The position numbers were made by a program, and so were the translations under genes. From positions 992,001 through 1,056,000 of the forward strand of contig NZ_KV880637.1 in NCBI RefSeq assembly GCF_001907695.1: a DNA stretch of 64,000 nt. Reading direction: 5' to 3'. The stretch comes from Thalassospira sp. TSL5-1. GTDB taxonomy: Bacteria > Pseudomonadota > Alphaproteobacteria > Rhodospirillales > Thalassospiraceae. Below the pieces are notes generated by a model. The model saw only the letters and a list, made by a program, of their open reading frames with translations. It was not told the DNA's origin and made no database searches. Positions 1 to 9,480 of this stretch are shown piece by piece (within the stretch, counting starts at the first letter, position 1; every line of letters begins with the position of its first letter).

Positions 1-446
1 TCATCTTCAATCAGCCTGGCCCCATCCGGCCCGCCAAAATAAAGTTTTTCGATTGCCGGGGCATAGACCACGCCCATCACCGGCACACCCTGGGCAATCA
101 GCGCGATATTGACGGTAAATTCGCCATTGCGCTTGATAAATTCCTTGGTGCCATCCAGTGGGTCCACCAGCCAGAAAAAATCGGTATGGGCAGAAACATC
201 GGGCACATTGCCTGCGGCAACACTTTCTTCGGATACGATTTTAACATCGGGTGTCAGGGCACGCAGACCGGGCAGAATAACGGCTTCGGCGGCGTCATCG
301 GCCTCTGTCACCGGGGAAGCATCGTCCTTGGCGCGGACTTCAAATTCGGTTTTATAGATTTCCATGATAGCGGCACCGGCGCGCCGGGCAATTTCGATCA
401 GGCCGTTTTCAAGGGCGCGGGCATCGGCGGGCAGGCCGTGGGTCAT
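1..446 (-). CDS. cysQ: 3'(2'),5'-bisphosphate nucleotidase CysQ (3' end outside window)
   Basis: Reading the minus strand gives the N-terminal ~148 residues of an inositol-monophosphatase-superfamily enzyme. The metal-binding motif DPLDGTKEF is plain, and an upstream SEES segment fits the second metal site. In this family CysQ hydrolyses PAP or PAPS to AMP or APS, recycling the by-product of sulfate assimilation in the cytosol. I place the start at 446 because AAAGGA sits six bases upstream. An in-frame ATG at 467 would add seven residues but has no visible ribosome site. The C-terminal part lies left of the window. A plain inositol monophosphatase is the alternative, but the TKEF version of the motif favours CysQ. 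Confidence 0.9.
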   Translation of the reverse strand, partial: MTHGLPADARALENGLIEIARRAGAAIMEIYKTEFEVRAKDDASPVTEADDAAEAVILPGLRALTPDVKIVSEESVAAGNVPDVSAHTDFFWLVDPLDGTKEFIKRNGEFTVNIALIAQGVPVMGVVYAPAIEKLYFGGPDGARLIED

Positions 447-536
447 GGGGAATCCTTTGTCTGACATGCGGTTTGGTAGCTATCTTTGCGGATATATAAG
501 GATGACCTAGGCAATTTTCAGGCAAAAAGCCAGCCC

Positions 537-2021
537 CTATTCCAGCCCGGTTTGTGCCCACAGGCTGTCGCCGGGGAAAATATCGCTGCTTTCAATGCCG
601 CGTGTGACAAAACGCTGGGCGCGTAAACTATCGGACCAGTAATCGCTCGAAAGCCCGGCTTTGCGTTTTAACTGGCGCAAAAAGTCGCGCGGGTCCGGCA
701 ATTGGTCCCACACTTGCGGTAAAAACAGGCCGCGGCGAGTGCCATCGCTTAATATAATACCATCCTCAAACGGGGTTAACCGCGCAATAAAATCCGCCTC
801 ATCTTTAAACGCAAAGGGCTTGGGCGCAGACAGCACGGAAATCGACAGGGCAAGATCGCCCGTCAGCTCCGCTGCGCTGATTTTGGCAAAGCGCGGATCA
901 GCAAAGGCCGCCTTGAAAGCGTTTTCACAAATATCCTGCCCCAGGGGCCGATGGGCGATGATGGAGCCAATGCAGCCGCGTAAATTGCCATTTTGCTTGA
1001 GGGTAACAAAACACGCCCCGGCTTCACGCAACGCGGGCGGCAGCGTGGTCATATCCGGTGCCAGTGACGCGTTGTGGGTAAGGCCATGCTGAATGGAGGC
1101 ACTGGCAAGGCGCAGCATGTCACGCCCGTGATGTTGGATGATGGCCTCCGTCCCCTGGGCGAAATCTGTTTCGGCGGCATCTTCCTGACTGTCTTTTGGA
1201 GCAGCGCCAGCTTTGCCGTCAAAAAACGCCCAGGCACCATAGCCCACCACGCGGGACGTATCGCCGCTGGTGGCGCTGGAATTTTGCATTGAAAGCGTTT
1301 TCACTTTCATCGCCCGTTTGCGGGCCACGCGCAACAAACCGACAATCGGCAGGCAACCACAGGCATCGTCAAAGCCCAGTTCTTCGGCGGTGAAACTCTC
1401 AATCAATTGCCGTGTGCGGTCATCCATTTTGCGGGCGGTCGCGTCATCATGGAAATGCGACAGGTCGGACGAAATCACGATCAGCGTCTCCGACCCGGCC
1501 CACAATTTTTCAACCACTTCTTCCACCTGATGCGCGGCACAGCGGCTGACCAGCAGGGGCACGATGGTGACATCGGGCTGGTTGGTAAAAACATGCTGGA
1601 TAAAGGGCAATTCAATTTCCAGCCCGTGTTCCTGCACATGGGCGGCGTTTAGCCGTTGCACCTGTGGCAGGGCTAGCAGGGTATTAATCGCATCCTCATC
1701 CACCGGCACATTCCCCAGCGGGGTGGCAAAGGCCGTGGCATCGGCAACGGCAATGCCCTGAAACGCCATGCGGTGCGCCGGGCCGATAATCACGATGCGG
1801 CGAATGGTATTTGCCGCAGGCAGGAGGGTGGCAAAGCCATCGGCCGCAATGGCGCCAGAATAAACCAGCCCGGCATGAGGCACGATAATCGCCTTGGGGC
1901 TGGCGGCATCCGCACCCGGCTGTCCGGCCTGTGCCATCAGGCTGGCAATGGTGCTTCGCAGGGTTTCGGCATCGGCGGGGTAAAATGTTCCGGCGATGGC
2001 GGCAGGGCGAATGATAGTCAT
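537..2021 (-). CDS. MEMO1-AMMECR1 fusion (AmmeMemoRadiSam system proteins B and A in one chain)
   Basis: A 494-residue protein joins two families. Residues ~1-270 are MEMO1-like, with IIVPHAGLVYSG (His49), GPAHR (His83), SSDLSHFHDD near 185-193 and a Cys-Gly-Cys at 221-223, all around the metal pocket known in this fold. Residues ~300-490 are an AMMECR1 domain with its hallmark LRGCIGS at 346-352. A linker rich in Asp, Ala and Glu (about 268-290) separates them. The start at 2021 follows an AAGGAGG site. The gene diverges from the radical SAM partner, with 116 bases between the starts. In most genomes proteins A and B are separate; fusion implies they act as one unit. The reaction is unknown to me, so no function is assigned beyond membership of the system. 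Confidence 0.92.
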   Translation of the reverse strand: MTIIRPAAIAGTFYPADAETLRSTIASLMAQAGQPGADAASPKAIIVPHAGLVYSGAIAADGFATLLPAANTIRRIVIIGPAHRMAFQGIAVADATAFATPLGNVPVDEDAINTLLALPQVQRLNAAHVQEHGLEIELPFIQHVFTNQPDVTIVPLLVSRCAAHQVEEVVEKLWAGSETLIVISSDLSHFHDDATARKMDDRTRQLIESFTAEELGFDDACGCLPIVGLLRVARKRAMKVKTLSMQNSSATSGDTSRVVGYGAWAFFDGKAGAAPKDSQEDAAETDFAQGTEAIIQHHGRDMLRLASASIQHGLTHNASLAPDMTTLPPALREAGACFVTLKQNGNLRGCIGSIIAHRPLGQDICENAFKAAFADPRFAKISAAELTGDLALSISVLSAPKPFAFKDEADFIARLTPFEDGIILSDGTRRGLFLPQVWDQLPDPRDFLRQLKRKAGLSSDYWSDSLRAQRFVTRGIESSDIFPGDSLWAQTGLE

Positions 2022-2137
2022 GACGCCTCCTTGTAACCGGGATGACCCTTATGGGGTGGTGATCCTTTGCAAAAGATAACGCGGCGGGATAGATTTTGAA
2101 AGGAGGCTGCATTTTCACAACGGGCTGAAATTTCGCC

Positions 2138-3262
2138 ATGACGTCAATCATGACAAGCGAGCAAGGTGCCAGCGATGTGGTGCCGGGGCGCTATTGGCAC
2201 CATCTAGCGGATGGTCGCATTCAGTGCGATGTCTGCCCGCGTTATTGCAAGCTGGGCGAGGGGCAGCGCGGGCTTTGTTTTGTCCGTGCGCGGCAGAATG
2301 ACCAGGTGGTATTGACAACCTGGGGGCGGTCATCGGGGTTTTGTATTGATCCGGTCGAGAAAAAGCCGCTGAACCATTTTTTGCCCGGAAGCCCGGTTTT
2401 GTCCTTTGGCACGGCGGGCTGCAATCTGACCTGCAAATTTTGCCAGAACCACGAAATTTCCAAGGCACGGCAAATGGATGCGGTGGGCAGCCTGGCAACC
2501 CCCGATATGATTGTGCAAACCGCAAAACAGTGGGGCTGTTCGGCCGTCGCCTTTACCTATAATGACCCGGTGATTTTTCTGGAATATGCTGTGGATGTGG
2601 CCAAGGCCTGCCGGGCGGCGGGGATTAAAACCATTGCGGTGACGGCGGGTTATATTGGCCGTGAAGCACGGGTTGAGTTTTTTCGCCATATGGATGCGGC
2701 GAATGTCGATTTGAAAGGCTTTACCGAGGCGTTTTATCACAAACTGTGTTCGGCCCATCTGGAGGATGTGCTGGAAACGCTGGTTTATTTAAAACGCGAA
2801 ACCGGGGTGTGGTTTGAACTGACCAATCTGGTCATTCCCGGTGAAAATGATGGGGATGATGAATTTGATGCCATGACCCGCTGGATCATGGACCATCTTG
2901 GCCCCGATGTGCCGCTGCATTTCAGCGCCTTTCACCCCGACTGGAAAATGATGGACACACCTCGCACCCCGGCCACCACCCTGACAAGGGCGCGCGACAT
3001 CGCCCGGCAAAATGGGCTGCGATATGTCTATGTTGGCAATGTGCATGACCATGCGGCATCCAGCACCTATTGCCATAACTGCCATACCCGCCTGATTGGC
3101 CGGGACTGGTATGAGCTTTCGGACTGGAAGCTGGATGCACAGGGAAATTGCAGCGCATGCGGAACCGCCTGTGCCGGTGTGTTTGCTCCGCAGCCGGGGC
3201 AGTGGGGCCGCAAACGCCAGCCGGTGCGCTTGCGAGCACCGCAAAGCGCGGCGGGAAATTAG
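2138..3262 (+). CDS. amrS: AmmeMemoRadiSam system radical SAM enzyme
   Basis: This 374-residue protein carries the radical SAM motif Cys-x3-Cys-x2-Cys at Cys95, Cys99 and Cys102 (GCNLTCKFCQN), which binds the 4Fe-4S cluster that cleaves S-adenosylmethionine. It also has an N-terminal cysteine set (Cys30, Cys33, Cys37, Cys47) and a C-terminal zinc-ribbon-like set (CHNCH and CSACGTAC). It belongs to the PflA-like group that travels with MEMO1 and AMMECR1, and it is divergent from their fusion here. The product or target is not known. A second in-frame ATG at 2150 is possible. The protein has no signal peptide and is presumably cytosolic. Confidence 0.93.
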   Translation: MTSIMTSEQGASDVVPGRYWHHLADGRIQCDVCPRYCKLGEGQRGLCFVRARQNDQVVLTTWGRSSGFCIDPVEKKPLNHFLPGSPVLSFGTAGCNLTCKFCQNHEISKARQMDAVGSLATPDMIVQTAKQWGCSAVAFTYNDPVIFLEYAVDVAKACRAAGIKTIAVTAGYIGREARVEFFRHMDAANVDLKGFTEAFYHKLCSAHLEDVLETLVYLKRETGVWFELTNLVIPGENDGDDEFDAMTRWIMDHLGPDVPLHFSAFHPDWKMMDTPRTPATTLTRARDIARQNGLRYVYVGNVHDHAASSTYCHNCHTRLIGRDWYELSDWKLDAQGNCSACGTACAGVFAPQPGQWGRKRQPVRLRAPQSAAGN

Positions 3263-3360
3263 CGTTAGGGAAGGGTGTATCGCAAAGAAATTTGGTTTGG
3301 GCGCATGCAGGCTGCTATAGCCTTTTGCGAGGGCAGGCGCAGGGCCGCCCGGTTTGCAGG

Positions 3361-3858
3361 ATGGTGCGATTGAACATACGACCGGCAATAAAAAGCGATG
3401 TAGATGCCGTTTTTGCCATTCGCCTGAAGGTGCGGGAAAATGCGCTGAGCCTGGCGGAGCTGACGGCGCGGGGCATTACCCGGGGGGCGTGGCATGGCTG
3501 GTTTAATGAAGGTTATGGCATTTGGGTGGCGCAAATCGGCGATGATATTGCCGGTTTTGCCATTGCCGTGCCCAAAGAAGCAACACTTTGGGCACTGTTT
3601 GTGGACCCGGATTTTGAAGGGCGCGGTGTGGGATCGGCCCTGTTGAAAGTGGCGGAGGATTGGCTGTTTGACCAGGGCTGCCAGGAAATATCGCTGACCA
3701 CCGATGCCAACCCGAATGTGCGGGCACACGGATTTTATGAACGGCATGGCTGGACCCTGACCGGCGATGCCGATGACGGGCAGGTGGAATATATCAAGGG
3801 CCGTGTCGATGGTGCGGATGGTTTCTGGAGTGACGAGATGCTGGACCGCCCGGTCTGA
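3361..3858 (+). CDS. GNAT-family N-acetyltransferase
   Basis: A ~165-residue GNAT-fold protein. The acetyl-CoA-binding loop is visible in FVDPDFEGRGVGSALLKVAE (R/Q-x-x-G-x-G type), followed by a C-terminal HGFYERHGW segment usual in the family. The substrate cannot be read from sequence. The start is uncertain: ATG 3361 has AGG immediately before it, which is too close for a normal ribosome site, while TTG 3370 would have better spacing. Longer in-frame extensions upstream would run into the radical SAM gene and look non-coding. It follows amrS by ~100 bases on the same strand, so co-transcription is possible. The coding end is 30 bases from the convergent NnrS gene. Confidence 0.8.
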   Translation: MVRLNIRPAIKSDVDAVFAIRLKVRENALSLAELTARGITRGAWHGWFNEGYGIWVAQIGDDIAGFAIAVPKEATLWALFVDPDFEGRGVGSALLKVAEDWLFDQGCQEISLTTDANPNVRAHGFYERHGWTLTGDADDGQVEYIKGRVDGADGFWSDEMLDRPV

Positions 3859-3889
3859 CATCCCGTCACATCCATGACGCTTTATTCAA

Positions 3890-5125
3890 TCAGGCCTTTT
3901 TAAGCGGCGCACCGATCAGAACCGGGGCATACCGCAGTAAAAACAGTAACCAGCCACCAACCCAGCACAGGGTTGCTGCCGCCAGAAGCGTAATATAGCT
4001 GCCGCCAAAAACCGGGGCGAGCAGGCGCAATGCCGTTGCCAGCCAGATTAGCGCGAAGGCGGTGGTAAAGATTTTACCCGCCACCAATGCGCGCCCGGTA
4101 TGACCCAGGGCCGCGCGCCCGCCAACCGCCATGATCATGCAGGCCATTGCCCCGGCCCCGCCTGCGTGAACGGCATCATTGATCGCATAAAGGTCGGGTC
4201 GCAGCATGGAAAAGCCAATCAGCAGCAAACTGAGCGGCAGCCAGAAATAGGCGGCATGCAGCATGATCACCAGCGGGTCGGCAAAGGTGTGAATACCGCG
4301 CCAGCGCGACAGACGGGTGAAATGCAAAAGACCGCTTGCCATCAGCATCACGGCAGCCCCCTGATGCCACGGGGTAAAGGCAAGTGCGATGGAGGTGACC
4401 AGCGACCCCATGCACATCGCATCAAAGCGGTTAAACGAAACCGGTTCGGCAATGGCGGGCAGTTTGCCATTGCGCATCAGCCAGTTGCGGGTAAAGCCGG
4501 GAATAATGCGCCCGCCAATAAGGGCGATCAGCAGCAGAAAAATGAAAATACCGGCACGCGGGAAAATCTCGGCATCCAGCGGGATGGCATCGGACGCTGC
4601 CAGAACAAACACCGCATCAATCACCGCAAGAAGCCCGATGATGGCGAGGATTTTAAGGTTGCGGCGATTGTTTCCGGCAATCAGCTCGCGTGCGGCAAGG
4701 CCGAGCAGGGCGAGGTAATAGGCAAGCTCCAGTATCAGTAATAATGCAACGCTGATTTGGGCGGCAAAAACCATTGCGATCCGGCCTGCCAGCCACAAAA
4801 CGGTCAGGGCGATGATCGGTGTGCCTTTAAGGGCTGGTCGCCCGGTCCAGTTGGCAATGGCGGTGAGCAAAAAGCCACCAAGGGCTGCCCCGCCAAAGGC
4901 AAAAATCATTTCATGGGCATGCCACAGCGATGTGGTGCCCAATTGCGGTGCCCAAAGCCCGTGGATCATCGCACTGAGCCACCAGACAACCCCGATAATC
5001 GCCTGCAAACCGGCAAAGAGAAAAAGCGGGCGAAAGGCCCCGCGCCAGAACGGCAGGGGTTGGGACCGGGATGAAGTTGTATCGACCGGTTCGGTCGGCA
5101 GAATGGGGATCGGGCGCGAAACCAT
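3890..5125 (-). CDS. NnrS family multi-spanning membrane protein
   Basis: A 411-residue, very hydrophobic protein with about twelve predicted membrane segments. It matches NnrS, with the conserved LWHAHEM motif near residue 65 and a GGRIIPGFTRNW segment in the middle. NnrS proteins bind haem and copper and are linked to resistance to nitric oxide or nitrosative stress. The start at 5125 is set by AAGGTGA eight bases upstream; the reading frame stays open further upstream but without sensible sequence. No denitrification gene or NnrR-like regulator is visible next to it, so its inducer is unclear. It converges with the preceding GNAT and diverges from pepA. Confidence 0.88.
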   Translation of the reverse strand: MVSRPIPILPTEPVDTTSSRSQPLPFWRGAFRPLFLFAGLQAIIGVVWWLSAMIHGLWAPQLGTTSLWHAHEMIFAFGGAALGGFLLTAIANWTGRPALKGTPIIALTVLWLAGRIAMVFAAQISVALLLILELAYYLALLGLAARELIAGNNRRNLKILAIIGLLAVIDAVFVLAASDAIPLDAEIFPRAGIFIFLLLIALIGGRIIPGFTRNWLMRNGKLPAIAEPVSFNRFDAMCMGSLVTSIALAFTPWHQGAAVMLMASGLLHFTRLSRWRGIHTFADPLVIMLHAAYFWLPLSLLLIGFSMLRPDLYAINDAVHAGGAGAMACMIMAVGGRAALGHTGRALVAGKIFTTAFALIWLATALRLLAPVFGGSYITLLAAATLCWVGGWLLFLLRYAPVLIGAPLKKA

Positions 5126-5423
5126 GATGTCACCTTGCAGAACCCGGGATGTTTCCGGGTGTTTTTGACGCAATTTTTGAATGTGCAGCGGACATCGTGC
5201 ACCGATGAAAAATCGCTGCCTTGATATTTCGCAATTTTTGCAGGGTCCCGGTCGCATGGCAGGAATGATTTTTTTGTTTCTTTGCCGGATAACCCTTTCT
5301 TTCGGCTGGCATCACGTTAAATTGGAGAGATCGGGTTTTGACCCGGACGGGATATGTCCGCAAAACGGGTGGCGGGCCGAAACCAATTCACAGACCCAGA
5401 AATTTTCAGGAGTCCTTTCCGAT

Positions 5424-6893
5424 ATGAAGATCACTTTTTCCGATCTCGCAGTTCCGGCTTCCGGCGCGGTTGTGGCCTTTGCCACCGAGGGCGGCGATCT
5501 GATGCCAAGTGCCGTTGCGCTCGATGAGGCAGCTGGCGGTGCCATTGTTCGCGCGATCAAGGCATCGACCTTCAAGGGCAAGTTCGGGCAAAACCTGCAG
5601 GTTCTTTCACCCGCAAATGTTGAGCTGTCGCGCATTATTGTTGTCGGCATTGGCAGCGAAGCCGAATTTGACGTGGTTGCCGCACAGAAACTGGGCGGGC
5701 AGGTCACGGTTGCCGCACAGGGTACCGGTGAAAAGGAAGTGACCGTCCTGTTTGACATGGACGACCTTGCCAGCGATTTTGCCACCGGTGCCGCCCTGCG
5801 CGATTACCGGTTTGACAAATACCGCACCACCGAAACCAAGGATGACAAGCCCGCACTTAAATCCGTTACGGTGGCGACCAAAGAACCGAAAGACGCCAAA
5901 AAGCAGTATGAAAACGCCAAGAAAGTGATCGACGGCGTGTTCTTTACCCGCGATCTGGTTTCCGAGCCGTCCAACATTCTGTATCCGGCAAGCTTTGTTG
6001 ACGAAGTCAAGGCGCTGGAAAAGCTTGGCGTCGAGATTGACGTGCTTGACGAAAAGGAAATGAAGAAGCTGGGCATGGGTGCGCTTCTGGGCGTGGCACA
6101 GGGCTCGGCACAGAAGCCGTATCTGGTGGTGATGCGCTGGAATGGCGGCAAGAAAAAAGACGCCCCGATTGCCTTTGTCGGCAAGGGTGTGACCTTTGAT
6201 ACCGGCGGTATTTCGCTGAAACCCGCTGCCGGCATGGAAGACATGAAGTTTGACATGGGTGGTGCCGGTGTTGTTTCGGGCCTGATGAAGGCCCTGGCGG
6301 GCCGAAATGCCAAATCAAACGTGATTGGCGTGATTGGCCTGGTGGAAAACATGCCGTCCAGCACCGCGCAGCGCCCGGGCGACGTGGTCACATCCATGTC
6401 AGGTCAGACGATCGAAGTCATCAATACCGATGCCGAAGGCCGTTTGGTTCTGTGTGATGCGCTGACTTATGTGCAGGAAAAATATGATCCGAGCCTGATT
6501 GTCGATCTGGCAACCCTGACCGGGGCAATCATTATTGCGCTCGGCCATGAACATGCCGGTCTGTTTTCCAATAATGACGAACTTTCCAGCCAGATCACCA
6601 ATGCGGGCCTGGCGGTGAATGAACCTGTCTGGCGTTTGCCGCTGGGCAAGGCCTATGACGACCAGTTGAAATCCGACATTGCCGATATGAAAAATGTTGG
6701 CGGTCGTCCGGCCGGGTCGATCACGGCGGCACAGTTCCTCAAACGCTTTATCACCAAGGATCGCCCGTGGGTGCATCTGGATATTGCGGCGATGGCCTGG
6801 GCCACCAAGGACAGTGAAGTGACGCCGAAAGGGGCCACCGGTTTCGGTGTGCGCCTGCTGGACCGTTTTGTGGCCGATAACCACGAAGCCTGA
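5424..6893 (+). CDS. pepA: Leucyl aminopeptidase (M17, PepA)
   Basis: A 489-residue cytosolic di-zinc aminopeptidase. The M17 signature NTDAEGRL lies in the C-terminal catalytic half. The metal- and substrate-binding stretch FDTGGISLKPAAGM is also intact. It removes N-terminal residues from peptides during protein turnover, and some homologues also bind DNA. Start 5424 has AGGAG upstream with a rather long 13-base gap. The open frame extends left to 5181 but that stretch is not like the family's N-terminus. A GC-rich hairpin follows at 6907, and holC starts 84 bases after the stop. pepA next to holC is a common bacterial arrangement. Confidence 0.95.
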   Translation: MKITFSDLAVPASGAVVAFATEGGDLMPSAVALDEAAGGAIVRAIKASTFKGKFGQNLQVLSPANVELSRIIVVGIGSEAEFDVVAAQKLGGQVTVAAQGTGEKEVTVLFDMDDLASDFATGAALRDYRFDKYRTTETKDDKPALKSVTVATKEPKDAKKQYENAKKVIDGVFFTRDLVSEPSNILYPASFVDEVKALEKLGVEIDVLDEKEMKKLGMGALLGVAQGSAQKPYLVVMRWNGGKKKDAPIAFVGKGVTFDTGGISLKPAAGMEDMKFDMGGAGVVSGLMKALAGRNAKSNVIGVIGLVENMPSSTAQRPGDVVTSMSGQTIEVINTDAEGRLVLCDALTYVQEKYDPSLIVDLATLTGAIIIALGHEHAGLFSNNDELSSQITNAGLAVNEPVWRLPLGKAYDDQLKSDIADMKNVGGRPAGSITAAQFLKRFITKDRPWVHLDIAAMAWATKDSEVTPKGATGFGVRLLDRFVADNHEA

Positions 6894-6906
6894 TTTTAGC
6901 GGGATC

Positions 6907-6938
6907 AACCGGGGCAGGGGCGACCTTGCCCCGGTTTT
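6907..6938 (+). terminator. Rho-independent terminator after pepA
   Basis: A 10-bp perfect stem AACCGGGGCA/TGCCCCGGTT is followed by TTTTCCTTT. The T-run is broken, so some read-through into holC is likely. Confidence 0.65.
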
Positions 6939-6977
6939 CCTTTGTAACGATACCCACAGCCGATTTACGATTGCGTC

Positions 6978-7433
6978 ATGAGCGACATCTGGTTTTACCA
7001 CCTGACCAACACCCCGCTGGAGCGGGCCTTGCCGACCCTGTTGTTAAAAACAATGGAGCGGGAAAAGCGTGCCGTGGTGATGACCAGCAATGACGCACGG
7101 CTGGAGGCGATTAATACCCTGCTTTGGACCTATGATAAAAGCAGCTGGCTGCCGCATGGCAGTGCGCAGGATGGTGATGCGGATTTGCAGCCCGTCTGGT
7201 TAACCGTTGGGGATGAAAACCCCAATGGCGCGCAGTTCCTGTTTTTGACCGACCGGGCCAATAGCGAAAAACTGGCCGATTATGAACGCGTGATCATGCT
7301 GTTTGATGACCGCGACCACGACGCCGTGGCCGAGGCCCGCACCCGCTGGAAAGCCTGGAAGGATGCCGGGCACAAGCTTTCTTACTGGCAGCAAACCCCA
7401 GGCGGTTCCTGGGAAAAGAAGGCCGAAAGTTAG
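6978..7433 (+). CDS. holC: DNA polymerase III chi subunit
   Basis: A 151-residue protein of the HolC family, recognised from its N-terminal IWFYHLTNTPLERALPTLL and the central WLPHG segment. Chi bridges the clamp-loader complex and SSB at the replication fork. Length is normal for the family. It follows pepA on the same strand. There is no clear ribosome site before the ATG, so translation may be weak or leaderless-like. Confidence 0.9.
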   Translation: MSDIWFYHLTNTPLERALPTLLLKTMEREKRAVVMTSNDARLEAINTLLWTYDKSSWLPHGSAQDGDADLQPVWLTVGDENPNGAQFLFLTDRANSEKLADYERVIMLFDDRDHDAVAEARTRWKAWKDAGHKLSYWQQTPGGSWEKKAES

Positions 7434-7537
7434 GCCTTTAATAATCCGGTTATGGGACCGGGCATAAAGACTCCTCCTTTTAGGATCGCATTTTGTTTTG
7501 TGTCGTCGGATCGTTTGATGCGAGGCAGGAAGAAAAA

Positions 7538-7668
7538 TTGTATCAATTGCGATTCTTTCGCCCTCTGGAAGTATTGAATTTCTATCCCCACGTATAAGTT
7601 AAGGCGACATGAAATGCGCGGCAAAAGCCGTGTCCGAAATGCGCGCGGGGATTTGCGAATTGATACAA
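7538..7668. promoter_or_regulatory. Paired inverted copies of TTGTATCAATT upstream of a chemoreceptor
   Basis: TTGTATCAATT at 7538-7548 and its exact reverse complement AATTGATACAA at 7658-7668 lie 109 bases apart in the 282-base gap between holC and the chemoreceptor gene. The placement suggests two operator sites for one regulator with possible looping. This is inference; I do not recognise the regulator. Confidence 0.4.
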
Positions 7669-7715
7669 AGCCGGGCGCATCATGCGTTCCGGGCGGAAAA
7701 TAGAGGGATGCGGGA

Positions 7716-9407
7716 ATGCCAAGTCTGAGTTCGGTCAAGATCGCTCGGCGATTGCTGCTGATCGTGGGAGGGGCCGTTTTGGCGGCCATACTGGTGGGTG
7801 CATTTGGCCTGTCCGAGATGCGGACCCAGATGATGGAGGACCGCAAGGACAAGACGCGGGCGCTGGTAAATACGACGGTTTCCCTAATCGATCATTATTA
7901 CAAGCAGGCGCAATCGGGCCAGATGACGGAAGAACAGGCAAAAGAAGCCGCAAACAAGGCCGTCGGAGCATTGCGGTATGATGAAACCAACTACTTTTTT
8001 GTTTTTGATGATCAGCCGGTTGTGCTGATTCATACGGTCAAACCCGAACTCGTCGGGAAGAATTTGTCGCAATCGGTGGATGGTTCGGGTAAGCGCCACT
8101 ATCAGGCATTTGTCGATATGGTGAAAGATCATGGCGCAGGTTTTGTTGATTACACCTATGTCACGCCTGATAAATCGAGAATGCGGCCCAAAATATCCTA
8201 TGTGAAAATGTTCAAGCCCTGGGGCTGGATCGCGGCGACCGGGATTTACGTTGACGATGTGGACGCGATATTTCAGAAAAACCTGCTGACGATGGTGCTG
8301 GTGGTTGTGGTGATTGCCGGGGCCGTTGTGCTGGTTTCGCTGATGATTGGTCGTGGGATTACTCGGCCGCTGCAAAATATTTCCGATAATATGCTGCGTC
8401 TGGCCGATGGGGATCATGCGATCAAGGTCGATTATACCGATCATCGCAGCGAAATTGGCGATCTGGCGCGCGCGATGGATATATTCAAATCGAAAACCAT
8501 TGAAATGGAAAACTTGCGCCGCCAGCGGGAAGAGGATGAAAAGCGCGTTGAACAGGAAAAACGGGATGCGCTGTTGGCAATGGCAACCCGTTTTGAAGCC
8601 AATGTTGGACATGTGGTTGACTATGTGACCAAGGCCGCAGGAAAAATGCAAAATGCGGCACGGTCCATGAATGTTGCGGCCCGTGTGGCGGGCGAAAAAT
8701 CAACCATCGTTTCATCGGCCTCGCAGGAAATGTCGACCAATATTGATACTGTGGCCGCCGCCGCCGAGGAACTTTCTGCATCAATTGCCGAAATCAGCAC
8801 CCAGGTTGCGCAATCCTCGCAGGTGGCAAATGGTGCCGTGACCCGGTCGGAGGATACCCATAAGAAAATTGAACTGCTTGCCGATGCGGCAAACAAGATT
8901 GGTGAAGTTGTTTCGCTGATTTCCGATATTGCCGCACAGACCAATCTTTTGGCCCTGAATGCCACGATCGAGGCGGCGCGCGCCGGTGATGCCGGCAAGG
9001 GGTTTGCCGTTGTCGCGAACGAAGTAAAAACCCTTGCCAGCCAGACGGCCAAGGCGACCGAGGATATCCGTACCCAGGTTGGGGGTATTCAAAGCGCAAC
9101 GGAAATCGCCGTGTCCGCCATTGGCGAAATTGCCGAAACCATTCGCCAGCTTGATGGATCGACCGGGGCGATTGCCGCAGCGGTAGAAGAGCAGGGGGCC
9201 GCGACCCACGAAATTGCCCGAAATGTGGACGAGGCAGCCTACGGTGCACGCGATGTCACACAGAATATCGGTGATGTTTCCGGCGCCGTTAGCGAGACCG
9301 AAACCGTGGCGGGTGAAGTCAAGGCCCTGTCTGATGAATTGGGCCATCAGGCCGAACAGTTGAAAACGGCAGTTTCGGCATTTCTGGCAGAAATTCGGCA
9401 CAAATAA
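7716..9407 (+). CDS. Methyl-accepting chemotaxis protein with a single Cache (sCache_2) sensor
   Basis: A 563-residue receptor. A membrane helix (about 8-30) leads to a periplasmic Cache-type domain (about 38-185) with NYFFVFDD and [25 protein letters not shown], the latter typical of sCache_2 domains that bind small acids. A second membrane helix (~190-212), HAMP (~213-265) and a full signalling domain follow; the hairpin tip includes [17 protein letters not shown] near residue 410. No CheR-tethering pentapeptide is seen at the C-terminus. It reports to CheA/CheW, whose genes are not in this window. It is monocistronic, with a hairpin at 9445 behind it and inverted repeats in front. Confidence 0.93.
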   Translation: MPSLSSVKIARRLLLIVGGAVLAAILVGAFGLSEMRTQMMEDRKDKTRALVNTTVSLIDHYYKQAQSGQMTEEQAKEAANKAVGALRYDETNYFFVFDDQPVVLIHTVKPELVGKNLSQSVDGSGKRHYQAFVDMVKDHGAGFVDYTYVTPDKSRMRPKISYVKMFKPWGWIAATGIYVDDVDAIFQKNLLTMVLVVVVIAGAVVLVSLMIGRGITRPLQNISDNMLRLADGDHAIKVDYTDHRSEIGDLARAMDIFKSKTIEMENLRRQREEDEKRVEQEKRDALLAMATRFEANVGHVVDYVTKAAGKMQNAARSMNVAARVAGEKSTIVSSASQEMSTNIDTVAAAAEELSASIAEISTQVAQSSQVANGAVTRSEDTHKKIELLADAANKIGEVVSLISDIAAQTNLLALNATIEAARAGDAGKGFAVVANEVKTLASQTAKATEDIRTQVGGIQSATEIAVSAIGEIAETIRQLDGSTGAIAAAVEEQGAATHEIARNVDEAAYGARDVTQNIGDVSGAVSETETVAGEVKALSDELGHQAEQLKTAVSAFLAEIRHK

Positions 9408-9444
9408 ATAGCCTGTTTCTGCAAAGTAAAACATCAATCGGGAT

Positions 9445-9480
9445 AATACAGGCGTGGCGCGGGCTGCGCCTGTATTTTGC
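9445..9480 (+). terminator. Terminator after the Cache chemoreceptor
   Basis: AATACAGGCG at 9445-9454 pairs perfectly with CGCCTGTATT at 9467-9476, followed by TTTTGC. Confidence 0.7.

Noticed and set aside
5181-5423. N-terminal extension of pepA
   Set aside because: No similarity to PepA; the ATG at 5424 gives the normal length.
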